A stretch of 64,000 nucleotides of DNA from JAYODW01 sp038116745 (GTDB lineage: Bacteria > Pseudomonadota > Gammaproteobacteria > Ga0077536), in contig JAYODW010000029.1 in the NCBI GenBank assembly GCA_038116745.1, positions 6,323-70,322 on the forward strand, in the 5' to 3' direction. The notes under the pieces were generated by a model, which was not told where the DNA came from, searched no databases, and was given only the letters and a program-made list of their open reading frames with translations. Position numbers and translations under genes: made by a program. This document shows positions 7,894-16,495 of the stretch, one piece after another. Numbering within the stretch: position 1 is the stretch's first letter; each line of letters starts with the position of its first letter.

Positions 7894-9096
7894 TCAATTC
7901 GGCGCAGAAAACAGGACGCCCTCTTCTTCCAGACGCGTGACGCGTGCCGGGTCGTAATCCAGCAGATCTTCGAGCACCTGCCGGTTGTGTTCACCGAGGA
8001 AGGGCGCATCGCGTGCCGGGTACTCCGACTGACCTGAAAAGCGCAGCGGAAACCCTGGGAGCATCAAGCGTCCGAGAATGCGATCATCAGCCGGACGAAT
8101 AGTGCCGCGCTCCAGGTAATAAGGATGCTCCATGGCATCCGTCGGGCTCAGCACCGGTCCACTCGGCACCCGGTTTTCATCGAGCCGCCTGAGTACCGCC
8201 TCATCGTCCGGGAAGCTCGCCATCCAGTTCTCGATGAGGGAGATCAATTCCGCCTGGTTGCGCGCCCGTTCTGTTGATTCGGCGAAACGCGGATCAGTCT
8301 CAAGATCCGGGCGCTCCATGGCACGACACATATTCGGCCACTGAGGTTGCACGATGAGCAGCGCTATGTGGCCTTGCGGCCCCTTGAACACGCCACACGG
8401 GCACAATAGCTGGTGATGATTCCCTATGGGGCCGGGTTTGAACTCTCCTCCTGTCAGCTGCGGAACCTGGAGATTGACTTCGTGCATGTGGAACAGGCAA
8501 TCAATCATGGAGATGTCCATCCACTGTCCTTCCCCGGTGCGCTCCCGGTTGAACAATGCATAGCCGATCGCGGAGAAGGCGTGGACGCCGGCGCTGACGT
8601 CGGCCATCCCCATGCCTACCGGGTGAGGCGCTCCGCCGCGGGGGCCGGTAACCTGCATGACGCCGGCGAACGCTTGCGCAATCCAGTCGAAGCCGGTCTT
8701 GTGCGACAGCGGGCTGTTGCGCCCGAAGGCCGAAATTGAGGCCATAATCAGGCTCGGGTTGATTGCTTTCAGTGAGAGATAGTCCCAGCCACGTTTTTCC
8801 ATCACGCCCGGCCCGAAGTTCTCAACCACCACGTCCACCTGCGCCACGATGTCTCTGACGATGGTGTCAGTATGCGGACTGTTCATATCCAGACACACGC
8901 TGCGCTTACCCATGTTCTGCTGGACGAAATAACCGCTGCGTTCGTCTTTGACTGCAGGCAGGGCGCGCGAGGGATCTCCATGCGGTGCGCGTTCGATTTT
9001 GATGATTTCGGCCCCCATTTCAGCCATCAGGCGGCTGACCGTGGGACCTGCAAGGTACTGCGTGAAATCCAGGACTTTGATGCCCTTGAGTATCAT
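7894..9096 (-). CDS. CaiB/BaiF family CoA transferase (class III)
   Basis: 400-residue family III CoA transferase, which moves CoA between carboxylic acids through an enzyme-bound aspartyl anhydride. The N-terminus LKGIKVLDFTQYLAGP and IIKIERAPHGDPSR are typical; the catalytic aspartate is D166 in GMGMADVSAGVHAF, and GFDWIAQAFAG precedes it as in formyl-CoA transferase. Length fits. It is the first gene of a CaiB-SDR-ACAD operon and is divergent from the haem-motif protein across 243 bp. In context it probably activates the acid substrate of the pathway (inference). Homologous enzymes act on carnitine, bile acids, oxalate, branched fatty acids and succinate, so no substrate is assigned. Confidence 0.92.
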   Translation of the reverse strand: MILKGIKVLDFTQYLAGPTVSRLMAEMGAEIIKIERAPHGDPSRALPAVKDERSGYFVQQNMGKRSVCLDMNSPHTDTIVRDIVAQVDVVVENFGPGVMEKRGWDYLSLKAINPSLIMASISAFGRNSPLSHKTGFDWIAQAFAGVMQVTGPRGGAPHPVGMGMADVSAGVHAFSAIGYALFNRERTGEGQWMDISMIDCLFHMHEVNLQVPQLTGGEFKPGPIGNHHQLLCPCGVFKGPQGHIALLIVQPQWPNMCRAMERPDLETDPRFAESTERARNQAELISLIENWMASFPDDEAVLRRLDENRVPSGPVLSPTDAMEHPYYLERGTIRPADDRILGRLMLPGFPLRFSGQSEYPARDAPFLGEHNRQVLEDLLDYDPARVTRLEEEGVLFSAPN

Positions 9097-9339
9097 CTGG
9101 TTCTCCTTAACAAAAAGCGCCGATCCTGTCCTGACCCGTGGGAACCCGCTCGAGTCCGCTCAGGGGTTCGGAACGGGATTCTAACCGCCGGAGGCAGTGA
9201 CTCCGAGAAGCGGGTCGTCGTGCGATCCCCAGAGCAAAATATGAGCGATGCGACCAGGTTTCGCCTTCTCTGCGATATGCCCACGGAGACCGGACGCTGG
9301 TAATCTGACTCCCTGACCCATCCGCCCAGAGGCAACTCG

Positions 9340-10482
9340 ATGAAACGCGCCCCTGTAGCCCTGCTCTTCCTGGTATTGCTCAGCACCCCCCTGCAGGGCG
9401 CTGAAACAGACGCCGTGATGCGGGACGTCTATGACGCGATTTCTTATCTCCTCCCTCTGTCGATCCGGGATGCGGGGAGACAGACGCCCTGGGACAAGGA
9501 GCTGGTTGACGCCAAACTGGATACGCTGCTCGCCGCGTCTGCCGTGTTGCAGGAGCACGCGGGCAACGGCGACGCGGAATTCCGTCTCCTTGCACGCTCG
9601 TTCGACCAGCTGGTCAACAGCACAGCGGCCTCGTTCCGCCAGGAATGGCCTGATTTTGCTTACTACTCACTGTCGGAAATTACGGATCATTGCGTGGCCT
9701 GCCATGCACGCTTGCCGTCGGATTCGCAGGCATTTTTTGCACAGCGCCTCCTGGCTCGCATGGACAATGACAAGCTTCCTGCCGAGGCCAAAGCGCTGCT
9801 GCTGGTCGCCACCCGTCAGTTCTCCGAGGCGCTGACGGTTCTGGAAACGCTGCTGCTCGATCCGACGATGGACCCAATTGAAGCCGACTATCGCGGACTG
9901 ACCATGCTCTATCTGCGCATCGGACTGTCAACCAGCGAGAAACTCACCCGCATGCAGCGTCTGGTAGAGCGCTATCTTTCCAGATCTGATCTGCCCTACT
10001 ACCTTGAACAGCGAATATTGCACTGGGCTTCTGCCCTGCGCAGGGTCCAGTCAATACTTGATAGCCAACCCGGGCTCGAGCAAGCGCTTACACTCTATGA
10101 TGAAGGGAGATCGGCCTCGCCGGTCGCTGGAAACCGACAGGGAGCGGTAGAAGATCTCGCCGCAGCCCGTCTTATCCGACAGCATCTGGCGGCTAATCCA
10201 ACGGCAGACAAAGGTCTGGCGGCATCGCTGTATCTGAAGCTGGCTGTCCTCTCTTTGAGAACCAGCGACCCCGGGCCCGCGGTGCCCGAAATGGAAAGCC
10301 TGCTGGTCGCCGCGATCGAGTCCGCGCCAGACAGCGACACCGCCAGAAAGGCCTACGCGCTGCTGGAAGAATACGGTTTCGTTCACGAAGAGCATCTGGC
10401 CCGACAACTGGAGTCACGCGTTCTGATTGACATGAAGCAGCTCAAACGCGCTGCCGGCATTACCGTTAACGCCGCGCATTGA
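9340..10482 (+). CDS. Exported helical protein with one c-type haem motif and a TPR-like solenoid
   Basis: 380-residue protein of unknown function. A signal peptide covers residues 1-21 (MKRAPVALLFLVLLS, cleavage near LQGAE), so it is periplasmic. A CVACH motif at residues 118-122 is a c-type haem attachment site (CXXCH), placed after a helical segment of about 95 residues that could be a cytochrome-like bundle. From about residue 140 the protein is a run of amphipathic helices resembling TPR repeats (RLLARMDNDKLPAEAKALLL, RQFSEALTVLETLLLD). It stands alone, divergent from the CoA-transferase operon and convergent with the CBS gene. An AGAGG Shine-Dalgarno precedes the ATG. A single CXXCH can be chance or a metal site, but in an exported protein haem is the best reading. 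Confidence 0.75.
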   Translation: MKRAPVALLFLVLLSTPLQGAETDAVMRDVYDAISYLLPLSIRDAGRQTPWDKELVDAKLDTLLAASAVLQEHAGNGDAEFRLLARSFDQLVNSTAASFRQEWPDFAYYSLSEITDHCVACHARLPSDSQAFFAQRLLARMDNDKLPAEAKALLLVATRQFSEALTVLETLLLDPTMDPIEADYRGLTMLYLRIGLSTSEKLTRMQRLVERYLSRSDLPYYLEQRILHWASALRRVQSILDSQPGLEQALTLYDEGRSASPVAGNRQGAVEDLAAARLIRQHLAANPTADKGLAASLYLKLAVLSLRTSDPGPAVPEMESLLVAAIESAPDSDTARKAYALLEEYGFVHEEHLARQLESRVLIDMKQLKRAAGITVNAAH

Positions 10483-10524
10483 GAGAGGCCTGACGCCGGT
10501 CTGTGGATGCCGCGAAACACTGCG

Positions 10525-10989
10525 CTAACGTGCGCCGGAGAAGCCTGCGTTATCTTCCCGCCACCGGGCCGCAAGCAACCGAAAAATGTCTGTCTCGGAA
10601 ATCAGACCGGCGAGTGTGTGTTCGCTGTCCAGAACAGGCAGGGCTCCGATTTTGTGGGTCAGCATCAACTCAGCAGCATGCCCCACTGTATCGTTGACAT
10701 AGGCCACTACGGGTCCCTGTGTCATGCAGACTCCGACCGTCAGTTTCGTGAGTTGCGCCTCGATATCTTGCACAGGCAGGCGGTGACCGGGATCTGCCGG
10801 GCGCGCATCGAGCAGGTCGCGCTGGCTGACGATTCCGACAAGCTTCGTTTTGTCGAGCACCGGTAAGTGTCTTACCCGGTTGAGCATCATCAGCTCCCAG
10901 GCCCGGGCCAGCGAATCGAACGGCGTCACGGTGTGCACGGCCCGCGTCATGCACTCGCCGAGCAGGGCGTGAACCAGCTTCTCTGCCAT
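10525..10989 (-). CDS. CBS-domain pair protein
   Basis: 154-residue stand-alone protein made of two CBS domains, which bind adenosine nucleotides or similar ligands. The first spans about residues 10-65 (CMTRAVHTVTPFDSLARAWE, RHLPVLDKTKLVGIVSQRDLL) and the second about 85-140 (CMTQGPVVAYVNDTVGHAAE, GALPVLDSEHTLAGLISETD). There is no attached enzyme or channel, so it likely senses energy state or redox and binds a partner; the partner is unknown. A GGAGG Shine-Dalgarno precedes the ATG at 10989. It is the last gene of the manC-wecB-glycosyltransferase group, 33 bp after the transferase, which suggests co-transcription. Confidence 0.9.
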   Translation of the reverse strand: MAEKLVHALLGECMTRAVHTVTPFDSLARAWELMMLNRVRHLPVLDKTKLVGIVSQRDLLDARPADPGHRLPVQDIEAQLTKLTVGVCMTQGPVVAYVNDTVGHAAELMLTHKIGALPVLDSEHTLAGLISETDIFRLLAARWREDNAGFSGAR

Positions 10990-11022
10990 CGGTGTTTTCC
11001 TCCAGAGGAAACGGTGTAAGTT

Positions 11023-12687
11023 TCAGTGTTCTCTGATCATGCCCGAGGGGCGAACGGGAGCGAAACTGTGTTCTCGATCCCCCGTCCCGGATGACGTCTG
11101 TGGAGAGAAACGCATGCGGTACAGCCCGGCCCGGTCGTCCGCGCCAGGCGGCATTTCTGCCAGGACAACCAAAGAGCCGAGTGTCTCAAGCACAGGTCGA
11201 TGTCGGGTTTCACACAGGACATACAGCGACTGGTCCTCACGTCTTCTGGCTAACGACGCCAGACGCTCCGGACTTCTGACTCGCTCGATCGGTCGTTGGC
11301 TCAGGTAGACATAGACCACGGGTGTCAGGTCGTAGGCGACGAGCAAAGCACCCATCGGAATGATTTGACGCGCCGATTCTGCCAGCGCGGCCTTGTTGTA
11401 GCGGTCTTCGCTCCAGAGCAACGTGCCGCTCGCATGCAGGACGAAGACACCGGCGGCAAGCAGCACGCCGCATAGCAACACGGCCCGGGGCAGCGCGAGG
11501 CCTCGCCACAATGCAACGCCGCTGAAGCACAGCGCCAGCAATGCCGCGGCCAAGGTGATGATCGGCTGGGAGATCTTCAGGCCGCTCCAGATCGCCAGCG
11601 CCAGCACGAGCAGTGTCTGGAGCAAAGCAACAAAAAGTGCAGTGCGCGGCGCCCGCTCCTCCAACGAAATCCAGCCTCGGGCCGTCAGTGCGATCATGAA
11701 AGGCAGCGCGGGGAGCATATAAAAATAGCGCTGCTGTGGACCGAAGCTGAGGGCCGTTGCCATCGTTGCGATGCTCGCGAACATCCAGATCGATTGTCCG
11801 CGTTGTTTTTGAGACTTTGTGAAGGCAAACGGCCAGGTGAATGGTGCCAGGAGGATCCAGGGCAGGAGGAGTTGCAGCGGTCGATAGAGGTAATAGGCAC
11901 CGCTGCCCGAGCTGTCGGGCTGTAACAGCTTGCCGCTCAGCTGTGATGAAGCTAACGCTGCAGTGCTGACACGTTCCTGCAGTAGCCACCACCAGGGCAA
12001 AACGACGGTCAGGAACAACAACAGTCCGCTCAGCCAGGCCATCCAGCGCTCGGGACGCGCAGCGTGCCGGTGGCTGTGCAGCTCAAACGCCAGGTTCACC
12101 GCCAGCAGCATCGCAGGCACGTGTGGTCCCTTACTCAGTGTGCCGAGGGCGTAGCACAACCACATTCCACACAGAAAGCGTCGCGCGCCCGCTTGCCCCC
12201 AGCGTTCAAGACTCAGCCAGAAGCACAGGCTGCCGAGGGCACAGCAGGCGGCGTATAGCGCGTCGGGCCGCGCATCGTGCACAAAACTGAACCACCCTGC
12301 GCTTGTCACCAGCAGCGCCGGCGCGACCCAGCATGAGCGATCGTTCGCCTGTGCGCGGGACAGGCGCAGCGCGACTCCGGCGAGGACGAGGCCGCCGATA
12401 AGTGATACCAGTCGGCCATGCCATGGCAGCACCACGCCTGCCGAGCCGGTAAGACCAGCCACTGCTGCGCTGGCCCAGTAATTCAACGGGGGTTTATTCA
12501 GGCGCGCTTCGGCGTTGAAGTACGGCGTTATCCAATCGCCTCGCGCCCACATCTCCTGTGCCGTTTGCAGCACGAGCACTTCGTGCTCATCGGGAGGCAG
12601 TGAGAGGATGCCGCCGCTACCGACCAGCAACATCAGGCAGCCTCCAGTAAGGAGCATCCAGTGCTCCCAAAAACGCGTTCGCCGCAT
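11023..12687 (-). CDS. GT39/ArnT-like membrane glycosyltransferase
   Basis: Polytopic membrane protein of about 554 residues with roughly 11-12 hydrophobic segments. The N-terminal periplasmic loop carries SLPPDEHEVLVLQTAQEM and WITPYFNAEARLNKPPLNYW, the PDE and NKPPL signatures of the dolichyl/undecaprenyl-phosphate sugar transferase superfamily (PMT/ArnT). Such enzymes take a sugar from a polyprenyl phosphate carrier and attach it to lipid A, protein or another glycan on the outer face of the inner membrane. A C-terminal periplasmic part (about the last 100 residues) is weakly conserved. An alternative GTG start lies at 12702. It sits between wecB and the CBS gene. Acceptor and sugar cannot be told from sequence. 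Confidence 0.85.
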   Translation of the reverse strand: MRRTRFWEHWMLLTGGCLMLLVGSGGILSLPPDEHEVLVLQTAQEMWARGDWITPYFNAEARLNKPPLNYWASAAVAGLTGSAGVVLPWHGRLVSLIGGLVLAGVALRLSRAQANDRSCWVAPALLVTSAGWFSFVHDARPDALYAACCALGSLCFWLSLERWGQAGARRFLCGMWLCYALGTLSKGPHVPAMLLAVNLAFELHSHRHAARPERWMAWLSGLLLFLTVVLPWWWLLQERVSTAALASSQLSGKLLQPDSSGSGAYYLYRPLQLLLPWILLAPFTWPFAFTKSQKQRGQSIWMFASIATMATALSFGPQQRYFYMLPALPFMIALTARGWISLEERAPRTALFVALLQTLLVLALAIWSGLKISQPIITLAAALLALCFSGVALWRGLALPRAVLLCGVLLAAGVFVLHASGTLLWSEDRYNKAALAESARQIIPMGALLVAYDLTPVVYVYLSQRPIERVRSPERLASLARRREDQSLYVLCETRHRPVLETLGSLVVLAEMPPGADDRAGLYRMRFSPQTSSGTGDREHSFAPVRPSGMIREH

Positions 12688-12758
12688 CGGCCGAAAATCC
12701 ACGTTCAGGTTGGTCGGCGATTATGCCGTGCCTTCAGGCGGGCTGATTTGGTGTTGCT

Positions 12759-13847
12759 TCAATGATGTGCGCGCAGCTCGCGCGCAAGATGCTCAATAAT
12801 TCGTTGCGATGCCCTGCCATCCCAAAGTTCCGGGCGCCGTCCTGTGACAGCCTGTGCCAGAGCCGCGGCCGCACCGGCAAAGATCGCTTCCGGATCGCTG
12901 CCGACCAGCCTGTTAGTGCCTTCGCTGAGGGTAACCGGCCGCTCCGTGTTGTCGCGCAGCGTCAGGCAGGGGATCCCCAGAGCCGTCGTTTCCTCCTGGA
13001 GTCCGCCGCTATCGGTCAGCACCAGACTTGCGCGCCGCCAGAGCTGGAGGAAATCGCGGTATCCCAGCGGGGTGGTCAACTCGATCGTCGCGGGGGGCAC
13101 ATAGCTCATCGCATCGAGCCTCTGGCGGGTTCTTGGATGGACGGGGAAAACCAGCGGCAGGCGCTCCGAGATTTGTGCCAGCGCCGACATGATGCCGGAG
13201 AGAACGTCGGGACTATCCACGTTTGACGGACGGTGCAGGGTGACAACCCCGAAGCCGCCGTCTGGTGTCGGCGCGGTGGATGGCGGCAAAGACTCGAGTT
13301 CGTGCAGCAGATTGTCAATCATGACATGGCCGACATGGAAAACGCGCCCAGCCTCTTTGCCTTCCTGCTGAAGGTGTGTGACGCCGCTCGGTTCGGTGCA
13401 GAAGAAAAAATCGGTAATCGCGTCTGTGACCACGCGATTGACCTCCTCGGGCATGCGCATGTCGCCGCTGCGTAGTCCAGCTTCCACGTGCGCGACGGGA
13501 TACTCCAGTTTTTTCGCCACAATGGAACAGGCGAGCGTTGAATTCACGTCCCCGAAAACCACAACGCAGTCAGGTGCCTCTTTCTGTAGGACCTCTTCGA
13601 AAGCCGTCATGATGCGTGCAGTCTGCGCCGCGTGAGACCCGCTGCCGACATTTAAATGGTGTTCCGGTGCCGGGATCCCCAGGTCACGAAAAAATACATC
13701 GCTCATGCCTTCGTCGTAATGCTGGCCCGTATGCACCAGGACGTAATCAAACTCTTCGCTACGGCGCTTCAGCTCCCTGATAACCGGTGCGATTTTCATG
13801 AAGTTGGGCCTGGCACCGGCGACAAGCAGTAATTTCACTTTTTGCAT
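12759..13847 (-). CDS. wecB: UDP-N-acetylglucosamine 2-epimerase (non-hydrolysing)
   Basis: 362-residue GT-B fold enzyme that interconverts UDP-GlcNAc and UDP-ManNAc for surface polysaccharide synthesis in the cytoplasm. Signature segments are all present: GARPNFMKIAPVIRELKRR near residue 11, HTGQHYDEGMSD near 40, FGDVNSTLA near 98, HVEAGLRSGDMRMPEEVNR near 119, TLHRPSNVD near 208, and DSGGLQEETTALGIP near 280. Length equals the family norm. It follows the manC-like gene by 54 bp and precedes the GT39-like transferase. No UDP-ManNAc dehydrogenase (wecC) is in the window, so whether ManNAc or ManNAcA is the final sugar is not known. Confidence 0.95.
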   Translation of the reverse strand: MQKVKLLLVAGARPNFMKIAPVIRELKRRSEEFDYVLVHTGQHYDEGMSDVFFRDLGIPAPEHHLNVGSGSHAAQTARIMTAFEEVLQKEAPDCVVVFGDVNSTLACSIVAKKLEYPVAHVEAGLRSGDMRMPEEVNRVVTDAITDFFFCTEPSGVTHLQQEGKEAGRVFHVGHVMIDNLLHELESLPPSTAPTPDGGFGVVTLHRPSNVDSPDVLSGIMSALAQISERLPLVFPVHPRTRQRLDAMSYVPPATIELTTPLGYRDFLQLWRRASLVLTDSGGLQEETTALGIPCLTLRDNTERPVTLSEGTNRLVGSDPEAIFAGAAAALAQAVTGRRPELWDGRASQRIIEHLARELRAHH

Positions 13848-13901
13848 GGCGGTCTCTCGTAAGCGGCAGCGCGACCGGCCCGGCCAAGCGGCTGTTGTGG
13901 A

Positions 13902-15344
13902 TCAGGATCTCTGGTAGCGGTCTTCAAAACGGACAATGTCGTCCTCGCCCAGATAACTGCCTGACTGCACCTCAATGAGTTCCAGAGGAATCGTCCCCGG
14001 GTTTTCCAGCCGATGGCGCGAGCCGAGAGGGATATAGGTAGATTCATTCTCTGCAAGAAGCAGCACCTCGTCTCCGCAGGTGACCTGAGCAGTGCCGGAC
14101 ACGACGATCCAATGCTCCGCGCGATGATGATGCATCTGCAACGACAGTGCCGCACCGGGGTTGACCGTAATTCGTTTGACCTGGAAACGCGGACCATGGT
14201 CGATGCTTTCGTAGCTGCCCCATGGGCGAAAAACGCGGCGATGCGTCAGTCGCTCTTCGCGCTCCCGATCGCCCAGCCAGCCAACGATGGCCTTAACGTT
14301 TTCGGCCGCTGACTGTCGCGCAACCAGTACCGCGTCGGCAGTTTCCACAACCACTAGATCGTCGCAGCCCAGCGTGGCCACCAGACGATGCTCGGCGACT
14401 ACCAGCGTATTGCGGGTGTCGACAGCCGCTACATCGCCGCGCAGCACGTTGCCCTCTGCATCGGCATCCGATACCTGCCAAAGGCTGTGCCAGGATCCGA
14501 CATCGGACCATCCCGCGCGCAGGGATACGACGCTGACTGCGTCTGCATCTGCGGACAGCGGTTCCATGACCGCATAGTCGATCGAATCGCTTGGCGATTG
14601 TTCGAAGCTGGCCGCGTCCAGACGAAAAAAATCGCCGTCCTGACGCCCCCCGTCTACCGACCTGCGCGCAGCATCCAGGATTGCCGGGCAGTACTCCGCG
14701 GCGCGCTGCAGCCAGGTTGACGAGCGCATCATGAAAATGCCCGAGTTCCAGCGAAATCGCCCGCTCTCGAAAAACTCGGTGGCGGTCTGCCGGTCCGGTT
14801 TCTCTCGAAAAGCAAGAACCGCGTGGCATTCGGCGGCGCCGTCAGATGCGCCAGGGGCTCCCAATTCGATATAGCCATAACCAGTCTCCGCGCGGGTCGG
14901 CACAACGCCGAAGGTAACGATCGCCCCGGCCTCCGCCTGAGCGGCTGCTACCTGCACAGAGTCGGCAAATGCATCGCTGTCACCTATCAGGTGATCAGCG
15001 GGCATCATCAAGAGCAGCGGGTCGTCGCCATCGGACTGTGCTCGCAGCGCTGCAGCAGTAAGGGCGGGGGCAGTATTTCGCCCGGCAGGTTCCAGCACCA
15101 GATCGCAGAAAAAGCCTCCGAGGCGCGCCTGTTCTGCGACCAGAAACCGATGTTCTTCGTTGCACACCACAAGCACCCTGGCGTCAGAGTCGTTGCAGAC
15201 AGCCTGCGCGCGCGTCAGGGTCTGCTGCAGAAGGGAGTCTTCGCCGCTGACGGCAAGGAACTGTTTCGGGTAGTGACCGCGGGACAAGGGCCACAGTCGG
15301 GTGCCCCCTCCGCCGGCGAGGATCACAGCTTTGATTCTGGTCAT
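13902..15344 (-). CDS. manC: Mannose-1-phosphate guanylyltransferase / mannose-6-phosphate isomerase
   Basis: 480-residue bifunctional enzyme making GDP-mannose. The N-terminal nucleotidyltransferase starts with IKAVILAGGGGTRLWPLSR and continues with PKQFLAV and LEPAGRNTAPA; the C-terminal cupin of type II phosphomannose isomerase is RPWGSYESIDHGPRFQVKR, LQMHHHRAEHWIVVSGTA and ENESTYIPLGSRHRLENPG. The ATG at 15344 is preferred over 15398 because family members begin two to six residues before AVILAGG, and AAGG lies upstream. It heads the surface-glycan operon (wecB, GT39-like, CBS) and is divergent from the MoxR operon. GDP-mannose could feed exopolysaccharide, O-antigen or alginate-like polymer; no polymerase is visible here. 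Confidence 0.95.
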   Translation of the reverse strand: MTRIKAVILAGGGGTRLWPLSRGHYPKQFLAVSGEDSLLQQTLTRAQAVCNDSDARVLVVCNEEHRFLVAEQARLGGFFCDLVLEPAGRNTAPALTAAALRAQSDGDDPLLLMMPADHLIGDSDAFADSVQVAAAQAEAGAIVTFGVVPTRAETGYGYIELGAPGASDGAAECHAVLAFREKPDRQTATEFFESGRFRWNSGIFMMRSSTWLQRAAEYCPAILDAARRSVDGGRQDGDFFRLDAASFEQSPSDSIDYAVMEPLSADADAVSVVSLRAGWSDVGSWHSLWQVSDADAEGNVLRGDVAAVDTRNTLVVAEHRLVATLGCDDLVVVETADAVLVARQSAAENVKAIVGWLGDREREERLTHRRVFRPWGSYESIDHGPRFQVKRITVNPGAALSLQMHHHRAEHWIVVSGTAQVTCGDEVLLLAENESTYIPLGSRHRLENPGTIPLELIEVQSGSYLGEDDIVRFEDRYQRS

Positions 15345-15423
15345 AGGCAGTACCTTTCTTCTTGACTTGGCTATCAGGAATTTTGCGCAAAAGGGCATTT
15401 GAAACCCGCGAGGAACTCGCGCG

Positions 15424-15453
15424 TTTTCACCTTGTCATCGTAATCATTAAAAT
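15424..15453 (+). promoter_or_regulatory. Candidate sigma-70 promoter of the MoxR/Bat operon
   Basis: TTTTCA (15424-15429) and TAAAAT (15448-15453) are separated by 18 bp in the 142-bp divergent gap between manC and moxR. Matches are 4 of 6 and 5 of 6 to the consensus. The start point would fall near 15460, giving a short leader before the GTG at 15487. Confidence 0.45.
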
Positions 15454-15486
15454 CCGCCGTCGCCAACGCCGCCAACATGGAATGCT

Positions 15487-16470
15487 GTGAATATTGATAA
15501 CGCACGCCGCGAGGATATTGCTCGCCTTCATCGCTTTGTTTCAGCCCGCATCCTTGGCCAGGAACATCTCGTAGAACGTCTGCTGATTGCGCTTCTCGCT
15601 GACGGTCACCTGATCGTCGAAGGTGCGCCTGGACTGGCTAAAACACGCGCCGTGAAGGTGCTCGGCGATGGCATCGAAGGCGATTTTCATCGCATCCAGT
15701 TTACGCCCGATCTGCTCCCTGCCGATCTGACCGGTACTGAAATTTACCGACCGCAGGACGGTTCTTTTGCGTTTCAGCGCGGCCCCCTCTTTCACAATCT
15801 GGTGCTTGCCGACGAGGTCAACCGTGCGCCGGCGAAAGTGCAGTCGGCCCTGCTCGAGGCGATGGCCGAACGCCAGATCACCATCGGGCGGGAATCGTAT
15901 CCGCTGCCGCCGTTGTTCATGGTCATGGCAACACAGAACCCGATTGAGCAGGAAGGCACCTACCCGCTGCCTGAGGCGCAGCTCGACCGCTTTCTGCTGC
16001 ACGTCAACGTCGCGTATCCGACTCCGGCAGCGGAAAAAGAGATCCTTACTCTTGCGCGCAAAGAAGCGCTGGAGCCGGAACCAGCTCAGGTCAAGGAGCC
16101 AGAGCCCATCGTCACGCAGGCGCAGGTGTTTGCGGCGCGCAGAGAAGTGCTCAGCCTATTCATGAGTGACGACGTGGAGAAGTACCTGCTGGAGATCGTT
16201 TTTGCCACCCGCGGGCCTGGTGTCTACGGCGCAGAACTCGGCGAATGGCTCGCCTACGGGGGCAGCCCGCGCGCCACACTGTCCTTGGACAGAACCGCGC
16301 GTGCACATGCGTGGCTGCGAGGCGCCGACTTTGTGACGCCAGATGATGTGCGCCATGTCGCGAATGATGTGTTGCGTCATCGCATCATCCTCAACTACGA
16401 GGCAGCGGCGGACGGCATCACGCCGGATCGTTTCCTGGACGAGCTCCTGGTTCGGATCCCGGTGCCCTGA
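15487..16470 (+). CDS. MoxR-family AAA+ ATPase (Bat operon)
   Basis: 327-residue MoxR ATPase, a chaperone-like AAA+ protein thought to act with VWA-domain partners in maturation of membrane or metal proteins. Walker A is EGAPGLAKT near residue 45, Walker B is LVLADEVNRAP near 109, sensor 1 lies in MVMATQNPIEQEGTYPLPEA near 147, and the lid carries GGSPRATLSLDRTARAHAWL. The start is GTG at 15487 with GGAA 7 bases upstream; ATGs just upstream are out of frame. It is the first of six genes on one strand: only 25 bp separate it from the DUF58 gene, and the rest overlap. This order (MoxR, DUF58, DUF4381, BatA, BatB/C, BatD) is the standard gammaproteobacterial aerotolerance-type operon. Confidence 0.94.
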   Translation: MNIDNARREDIARLHRFVSARILGQEHLVERLLIALLADGHLIVEGAPGLAKTRAVKVLGDGIEGDFHRIQFTPDLLPADLTGTEIYRPQDGSFAFQRGPLFHNLVLADEVNRAPAKVQSALLEAMAERQITIGRESYPLPPLFMVMATQNPIEQEGTYPLPEAQLDRFLLHVNVAYPTPAAEKEILTLARKEALEPEPAQVKEPEPIVTQAQVFAARREVLSLFMSDDVEKYLLEIVFATRGPGVYGAELGEWLAYGGSPRATLSLDRTARAHAWLRGADFVTPDDVRHVANDVLRHRIILNYEAAADGITPDRFLDELLVRIPVP

Positions 16471-16495
16471 ACGCCCAGCGTCGCGGCTCAGAAAC

